10,715 bases of DNA from Chloroflexota bacterium (GTDB lineage Bacteria; Chloroflexota; UBA6077; FW602-bin22; JACPQP01), in assembly GCA_016190465.1 (NCBI GenBank), contig JACPQP010000058.1:1-10715 (forward strand), given 5' to 3'. The position numbers and the translations under genes are program-made. This document shows, in pieces, positions 7,231 through 10,715 of the stretch. The notes beneath the pieces were generated by a model. It saw only the letters and a list, made by a program, of their open reading frames with translations, had not been told where the DNA came from and did not search any database. Position 1 is the first letter of the stretch, and each line of letters opens with the position of its first letter.

Positions 7231-8700
7231 CCCCGCGGCGATGACCTTCACCGCCTTGGCCTGGGCCTCCTTCATCGCGTCGGCCGGCGTCTTCTGGTTC
7301 AGCATCACCAGGTCGATGATCGGGTTCACCTCCGAGGCGATCTTCTCGCCCAGCGGACCGGTGTGCGGGATGTAGTTGTCGGGCCAGGCGACGGCGTCGA
7401 TGGCAGCCTGTCCGCCGCGCTTCTTCACCTCGTCGGTCAGGAAGTCGCCGAAGTACTTGGTGACACCCGCCATACACCAGCCCGCCCGGGAGAACTGGCG
7501 CGTGCCCTCGCCCATCGTCACGAACTTGGTGAACTCCCAGGCCTGATCCTGGTACTTGCTCTTGACCGAGATCGCCGGGCCCGACGTCCAGTAACCCGAG
7601 GACCGCTTCTTGAGCATCGGCTCAAACGTCATGAAGAAGTCCATCTTCTGCTTGAGCCACTCGTTCGTGGTGTAGATGTTGTTCTGGTTCATGGCCAGCC
7701 GGCCGCCGGTGAACATGGCCATCCAGGGCTGAGTCTTGAGCGCGCCCGGGTCCGGCGCCACCTTGTGCTTGTACACCAGGTCCTGGAGCAGTTGCAGACC
7801 CTCGATATTGGCGGGGTGATCGTAAGCCGGCTTCTGCCAGACGCCGTGGTCGTGAAAGACGCCCGGCGCGCCGAGCTGAATGCCCAGGTAGGGCCAGTAG
7901 CTGCCGTTGGCCAGGACGCCGTAGGTCAGCACCTTGCCAGTCGAGTCGCGCTTGGTCAGCGCCTTGGCCATCTCGACGTACTGGTCCCAGGTCAGCGAGT
8001 TGGTGGGCATGTCCACCTTGGCCTCGTCGAACACCTTCTTGTTGCTGTAGAGCACGCCGGTGCACCAGCCGAACGGGATGCAGGTGACCTTGCCGTCGGC
8101 AATGTAGAACTTCATCCCGCTCTCGGGGAAGTCGGAGAGCTTGAACTCCTTGTCGGCCTTGATGTAGCTGTCCAGGTTGACGTACACGCCCGCCCGGACG
8201 TTATTGATCAGCCGGGGACCCGGCCCGTCCCAGATGATGTCCGGAGGAGTACCTGCCGCGATTCGGGTGCGCAGCTTCTCGTTGTACTGCGCCCCGGTCA
8301 TGCTCCACTTGACCTTGATGAGGGGCTGGTAGTTCTTGGTGAAGCCGTTGGTGACGTCCCAGAAGACGGTCTCGGTCGTCTGATCCAGCCAGAGGGTCGC
8401 CTCGATCTCTACCGGCTCCTTGGCGGCCGGTTTGGCCACGGCCGTGGGCGTTGGCGCGGCAGGTTTCGGCGCGGCCGTCGGCGTCGGTGCCACTGTCGGC
8501 GCCGCCGCGGCCGGCTTCGGGGGCTCAGCCGCCTTGGCCGGCGCCGCGGTTGGCGGCGCCGGAGCCGGCGTCGGCGCGGCCGGCTTGGGCGGCGAGACCG
8601 GGGTCGGCGTCGGGGCCGGCGCGCACGCCGCCGCCAGCGCGCCCGCCGTGCCGAGTCCGATCAGCCGAAGAGCCTGCTTGCGAGTGATACCCTGATGCAT
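7225..8700 (-). CDS. Carbohydrate ABC transporter substrate-binding lipoprotein
   Basis: A 491-aa binding protein, probably anchored by lipid on the outer face of the membrane. The N-terminus TRKQALRLIGLGTAGALAAAC is a lipoprotein signal with the modified Cys at 26. Residues 27-96 form a flexible Ala/Pro/Thr tether. The ligand-binding part begins about residue 97 (VEIEATLWLDQ) and shows family 1 features: YNEKLRTRIAAGTPPDIIW, a FGWCTGVLYSNKKVFDEA hinge segment, LTWDQYVEMAKALTKR, and a Trp/Tyr-rich C-terminal half. Aromatic residues of this kind usually stack on sugar rings. It precedes the two permeases and is very probably their main binding protein. The ATG at 8700 has AGGAGG 5 nt upstream, a strong site that fits high expression, and the palindromes after its stop may keep its level above that of the permeases. 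Confidence 0.93.
   Translation of the reverse strand: MHQGITRKQALRLIGLGTAGALAAACAPAPTPTPVSPPKPAAPTPAPAPPTAAPAKAAEPPKPAAAAPTVAPTPTAAPKPAAPTPTAVAKPAAKEPVEIEATLWLDQTTETVFWDVTNGFTKNYQPLIKVKWSMTGAQYNEKLRTRIAAGTPPDIIWDGPGPRLINNVRAGVYVNLDSYIKADKEFKLSDFPESGMKFYIADGKVTCIPFGWCTGVLYSNKKVFDEAKVDMPTNSLTWDQYVEMAKALTKRDSTGKVLTYGVLANGSYWPYLGIQLGAPGVFHDHGVWQKPAYDHPANIEGLQLLQDLVYKHKVAPDPGALKTQPWMAMFTGGRLAMNQNNIYTTNEWLKQKMDFFMTFEPMLKKRSSGYWTSGPAISVKSKYQDQAWEFTKFVTMGEGTRQFSRAGWCMAGVTKYFGDFLTDEVKKRGGQAAIDAVAWPDNYIPHTGPLGEKIASEVNPIIDLVMLNQKTPADAMKEAQAKAVKVIAAGG
8413..8622 (-). repeat. Low-complexity Ala/Pro/Thr tether coding segment
   Basis: Encodes residues 27-96 of the lipoprotein, almost only Ala, Pro, Thr, Val and Lys, in loose PTP/AAP/PKPAA repeats. 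The DNA is correspondingly repetitive and GC-rich. Such tethers between the lipid anchor and the binding domain are common in binding proteins of Chloroflexota and some other monoderm-like lineages. Also open on the opposite strand, but that Gly/Ala-rich frame is a by-product of the composition. Confidence 0.8.
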
Positions 8701-8705
8701 CCTGA

Positions 8706-8711
8706 CCTCCT
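8706..8711 (-). promoter_or_regulatory. Strong ribosome binding site of the lipoprotein gene
   Basis: AGGAGG on the minus strand, 5 nt from ATG 8700. It confirms the start and is among the best Shine-Dalgarno matches in the operon, equal to that of the MalG-type gene. Confidence 0.85.
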
Positions 8712-8739
8712 GTTCGTACTCCTATCTTTGATCCCAGCC

Positions 8740-9876
8740 CTACGAGTGCTCCGCGTTCCAGCGCCGCCCCTCGTCCAGCATCGCCAGGTAGCTGCGCACG
8801 GGCACGTAGTTCGTCACGCTGTTCCCGCTCCCCACGCAGTACCCCCCACCCGGGCCGCAGGTATCGAGAATCTGGCGCGTCCGTGCCCTCACCTCCTCCT
8901 CGGTCCCCGTGCACATCAGGCCAACATCCACGCCCCCCAGGACCGCCACCCGGCCGTGAAAGCGCCGGTAGATCTCCTCCACGGGCGTGATCATGTCCTC
9001 GAAGGAGTGGATGGAGTCGATGCCCACGTAGTCGATGAGATCCTCCATCAGCGACTCCTCCCGGCCACAGGCGTGGAACAGGAGCAGCTTGCCCCGAGCG
9101 TGAACCGCCTCGACCACGCGCGCCTGCTGGGGCATCAGGTGCTGGCGGAGATAGCCGGGGGAGAGCATCGGCCCACCGTTGAAGGCCATATCCTCCCCCA
9201 GGTGGATCGCCCCGATGCCGTCGATACTGGCCAGGTTGGAGACGTAGTTGGTGAGGATGTCTCCGGCCCGCTGCATCACGGCTTCGACCAGCCCGGGCTG
9301 GTCATAGACGGCGTAGGCGAGTGGCACGAACCCGATCAGGAGGCGCGCCGCCTCCCAGGGACCGCCGACGATCGGGATGACCTGCATGCCATCCGGCACG
9401 TTCCTGCCCAGGTACTCGGCCGCGCGGTAGTCGATGTCTTCCGGCTTCGGCCAGGGGTAGGCCTCGAAGTCAGCCCACGACCCGATCTCGCTCACGCTCT
9501 CCAGCGACCAGACCCGCTCGCGGGTCGTCGGCGCAGTGTTGGCGATGCGCTGGACGTTGTGCCGGGGAAACGGCGACGAGCCACCTCCCCAGACGTAGTC
9601 GTAGCCCATCTCGTAGCAGAACCGCAGCGCCGAGTCGCACAGGAGTTTCACTTCCGAGTCGTCGAGCGCGGTCCGAGTAGTGCCCGTCTCGCGTCGGGAC
9701 TTCGCGACCAGCATGGTCAGGCCCACCCCGAGCACGGCGTCGATGATCTCCTGGTCGGCGAACAGCTCGGCAAAGGGCACTCGCCCCGGCGGCGCCTCGC
9801 GGCGAACGACCCGCCGAAGGTAGTCGAAGTTCGGTGGGGGATCAACTCTCGTCCAGGAAGAGGGGCCTGTCGACAT
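8740..9876 (-). CDS. UroD-superfamily protein with HxCG motif, first gene of the operon
   Basis: A 378-aa cytoplasmic protein of the UroD/methyltransferase superfamily. The opening NFDYLRRVVRREAPPGRVPFAELFAD is the usual N-terminal helix and first strand of this branch. LLFHACGRE carries the HxCG ligands (His268, Cys270), and the barrel closes with GGGYCVGSGNSVTNYVPVRS near the C-terminus. At the place where MtaA-like enzymes have a third Cys ligand and HemE has a His, this protein has Asn352 (GSGNS). The HemE RQAGR motif is missing. Function is therefore not uroporphyrinogen decarboxylation; methyl transfer is possible but unproven. The start is ATG 9876, with GAGG about 9 nt upstream. The frame stays open to 10575, but that extension would lie antisense to the well-supported plus-strand gene and across both promoters. 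It is followed by the lipoprotein gene after 39 nt. Confidence 0.85.
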   Translation of the reverse strand: MSTGPSSWTRVDPPPNFDYLRRVVRREAPPGRVPFAELFADQEIIDAVLGVGLTMLVAKSRRETGTTRTALDDSEVKLLCDSALRFCYEMGYDYVWGGGSSPFPRHNVQRIANTAPTTRERVWSLESVSEIGSWADFEAYPWPKPEDIDYRAAEYLGRNVPDGMQVIPIVGGPWEAARLLIGFVPLAYAVYDQPGLVEAVMQRAGDILTNYVSNLASIDGIGAIHLGEDMAFNGGPMLSPGYLRQHLMPQQARVVEAVHARGKLLLFHACGREESLMEDLIDYVGIDSIHSFEDMITPVEEIYRRFHGRVAVLGGVDVGLMCTGTEEEVRARTRQILDTCGPGGGYCVGSGNSVTNYVPVRSYLAMLDEGRRWNAEHS

Positions 9877-9922
9877 CGCTATCGCCTCACAGGGGTTCTC
9901 ACACACTTTCCAGGTGTCGCCG

Positions 9923-9951
9923 AGTATAGGCCGACCCGAGGCACCGCGCAA
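9923..9951 (-). promoter_or_regulatory. Predicted promoter of the minus-strand operon
   Basis: On the minus strand, TTGCGC (9946-9951), a 17-nt spacer and TATACT (9923-9928) make a reasonable sigma70-type promoter. Transcription would start near 9916, giving a leader of about 40 nt before ATG 9876. It is the only good candidate upstream of the eight-gene block. Confidence 0.6.
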
Positions 9952-9960
9952 GCAAGATCC

Positions 9961-9990
9961 GGCCATACCCCGGCCACACCGCGGCCATGC
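9961..9990. repeat. Three GGCCAyrC direct repeats at exact 11-bp spacing
   Basis: GGCCATAC (9961), GGCCACAC (9972) and GGCCATGC (9983) start exactly 11 bp apart, one helical turn, and end 6 nt before the plus-strand -10 box. They cover its -35 position and lie just upstream of the minus-strand promoter's -35. A regulator binding one face of the helix could act on both promoters. A weaker pair of GCCGA words, also 11 bp apart, lies at 9919 and 9930. Confidence 0.6.
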
Positions 9991-9993
9991 TCG

Positions 9994-10002
9994 TGCTATA
10001 AT
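9994..10002 (+). promoter_or_regulatory. Extended -10 promoter for a leaderless transcript
   Basis: TGCTATAAT is a perfect extended -10 element (TGn plus TATAAT at 9997-10002). No -35 match is seen at the expected 9974-9979. The A of ATG 10009 lies 7 nt after the hexamer, exactly where transcription should begin, so the mRNA is predicted to start at or within a base or two of its start codon. Confidence 0.75.
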
Positions 10003-10008
10003 GCCGCC

Positions 10009-10715
10009 ATGACCGACCGCCCGGTTTTCGACGAGCACGTTCGGGAGGCGCTGGAACACCTCTACGAGTACACGTACCTCCAGGCGCACCCGCTGGCCGC
10101 TCTTCTCCGCGTCGGCCCTCCACACGAGAAGACCGGTGCGACGCTGCACCGTGTCCTCTTCGAGGCCATCGAGGAGTTGAAGCCGCCCCGCGGGGCGCCC
10201 TACCCATCTCCGGCCTGGCGGAGGTACAACTATCTCTTCTTCCGCTACGTCGAGGCCAACACCCCCGCCCGCGTTGCCCAGAAGCTGACCCTCAGCGAGC
10301 GGCAGTCGCGCCGCACGCGCGAGGAGGCGCTGCGCGCGCTCACCGATGTGCTGTGGGCGAGCTACCTCGAGCGGGGGCGGCCACCAGAGCATCCAGCCGA
10401 AGAGGCTGCCGATCTGGTGGACTGGCCGGTGGGAACCGGCGAGTCGCCGCTCGCCGCGGAGGTCAAGCAGATTGGCGCCACGAACTCGCCAGAACCGGTC
10501 GACCTGGGAGCCATCCTCGCCGGCGTCCTCGACACGCTCTCTCCCATCGCTTCTCGGCGGGCAGTCACGATCCACCTCGACCTTCAGCCCGAGCTTCCGA
10601 GGGTGGATGCGGACCGGGGAATCCTCCGCCAGGCGCTCGTGGAGGTCCTGCTCTACGGGCTAAGTAGGTATCAGAAAGTTTTTGATGGTTTTGGGGACAC
10701 CCCAAACCCCGCCAG
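10009..10715 (+). CDS. Histidine-kinase-like ATPase-domain protein, 5' part (runs off window, possibly interrupted near 10661)
   Basis: The frame opens at ATG 10009 and stays open to the window end (235 residues). Residues 1-145 form a charged helical region (EALEHLYEYTYLQAHPLAAL, RYNYLFFRYVEANTP, RVAQKLTLSERQSRRTREEA) that looks like a small helical or helix-turn-helix-like module; I do not recognise a named family. From about residue 167, VDLGAILAGVLDTLSPIASR and a VTIHLDLQPELPRVDADRG strand pair, then LRQALVEVLLYGL, match the start of a HATPase_c fold. The N-box Asn is absent (Tyr at that place), and no HisKA phospho-acceptor box is seen. It may be an orphan sensor-ATPase or regulator of the divergent operon. 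The last ~18 residues come from AT-richer DNA and do not continue the fold, so the gene may be broken there. No Shine-Dalgarno is present, in line with a leaderless message. Confidence 0.7.
   Translation, partial: MTDRPVFDEHVREALEHLYEYTYLQAHPLAALLRVGPPHEKTGATLHRVLFEAIEELKPPRGAPYPSPAWRRYNYLFFRYVEANTPARVAQKLTLSERQSRRTREEALRALTDVLWASYLERGRPPEHPAEEAADLVDWPVGTGESPLAAEVKQIGATNSPEPVDLGAILAGVLDTLSPIASRRAVTIHLDLQPELPRVDADRGILRQALVEVLLYGLSRYQKVFDGFGDTPNPA
10661..10715. mobile_element. Possible terminal segment of an inserted element or repeat at window edge
   Basis: From about 10661 the sequence changes abruptly: only 9 of the 32 bases 10661-10692 are G or C, inside an otherwise GC-rich gene. It holds ATCAGAAA-g-TTTTTGAT (a near palindrome with one G-T mismatch) and TTTGGGG-aca-CCCCAAA (10690-10706). 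The ATPase domain encoded upstream stops making sense at the same point. This is the pattern of an insertion-sequence end or a dispersed repeat, but no transposase or second end is in view. Confidence 0.4.

Noticed and set aside
7061..7477. Upstream extension of the MalF-type permease to 438 aa
   Set aside because: The extra part translates the two palindromes and overlaps the lipoprotein gene; the Shine-Dalgarno and the family N-terminus fix the start at 7060.
8420..8695. Gly/Ala/Val-rich plus-strand frame opposite the lipoprotein tether
   Set aside because: It is the mirror of the Ala/Pro/Thr-coding low-complexity DNA and has no independent start signal.
1541..9876. Naming any of the three UroD-like genes hemE
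   Set aside because: All lack the RQAGR substrate motif, differ strongly from each other, and sit in a transport/catabolic operon, not with haem genes.
9877..10575. Upstream extension of the first UroD-like gene to a 611-aa protein
   Set aside because: It would run antisense through the plus-strand ATPase-like gene and across both promoters; its extra residues show no domain, and the family N-terminus begins right at ATG 9876.
1..10715. tRNA, rRNA, CRISPR arrays or riboswitches
   Set aside because: No cloverleaf with a TTCRA-type loop, no regularly spaced repeat array and no recognisable riboswitch core was seen on either strand.

Overview
This is a GC-rich window, about two-thirds G+C by eye, and almost wholly coding. 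It looks chromosomal and probably comes from a member of Chloroflexota or a similar high-GC environmental lineage. The clues are a solute-binding lipoprotein with a long Ala/Pro/Thr tether, UroD-superfamily genes mixed with a carbohydrate ABC transporter, and a promoter that appears to give a leaderless mRNA. The assignment is inference from style, not from a marker gene.

Layout. At the left edge (2-502, +) is the C-terminal part of an Ldh_2-type NAD(P)-dependent malate/L-lactate dehydrogenase-family enzyme. It converges on a block of eight minus-strand genes spanning 519-9876. In transcription order these are: a UroD-superfamily protein with an HxCG motif (9876-8740); a solute-binding lipoprotein (8700-7225); a 164-nt spacer with two large palindromes; two binding-protein-dependent permeases of MalF and MalG type (7060-6161, 6136-5237); a second, Tat-type solute-binding protein (5230-3833); a second UroD-like protein with HxCG (3836-2709, overlapping by ATGA); a third UroD-like protein with HLDG in place of HxCG (2692-1541); and an aldo/keto reductase close to D-threo-aldose dehydrogenases (1502-519). 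Apart from the palindrome spacer, gaps run from a 4-nt overlap to 39 nt, so one operon is likely.

To the right, a 132-nt divergent intergenic region carries back-to-back promoters and three 11-bp-phased GGCCA repeats. From it a plus-strand gene (10009 onward) runs off the window. Its product has an unfamiliar N-terminal region followed by the start of a histidine-kinase-type ATPase fold. The last ~55 bases break sharply in composition and contain palindromes, which suggests the end of an inserted element or a repeat.

How it may work together (inference): the transporter imports a carbohydrate-like substrate, the aldo/keto reductase oxidises or reduces a sugar, and the three divergent UroD-like proteins, whose superfamily includes Zn/corrinoid methyltransferases, act on a substituent, conceivably a methyl ether. 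No corrinoid protein, reductive activase or transporter ATPase is encoded here, so that reading is a hypothesis.
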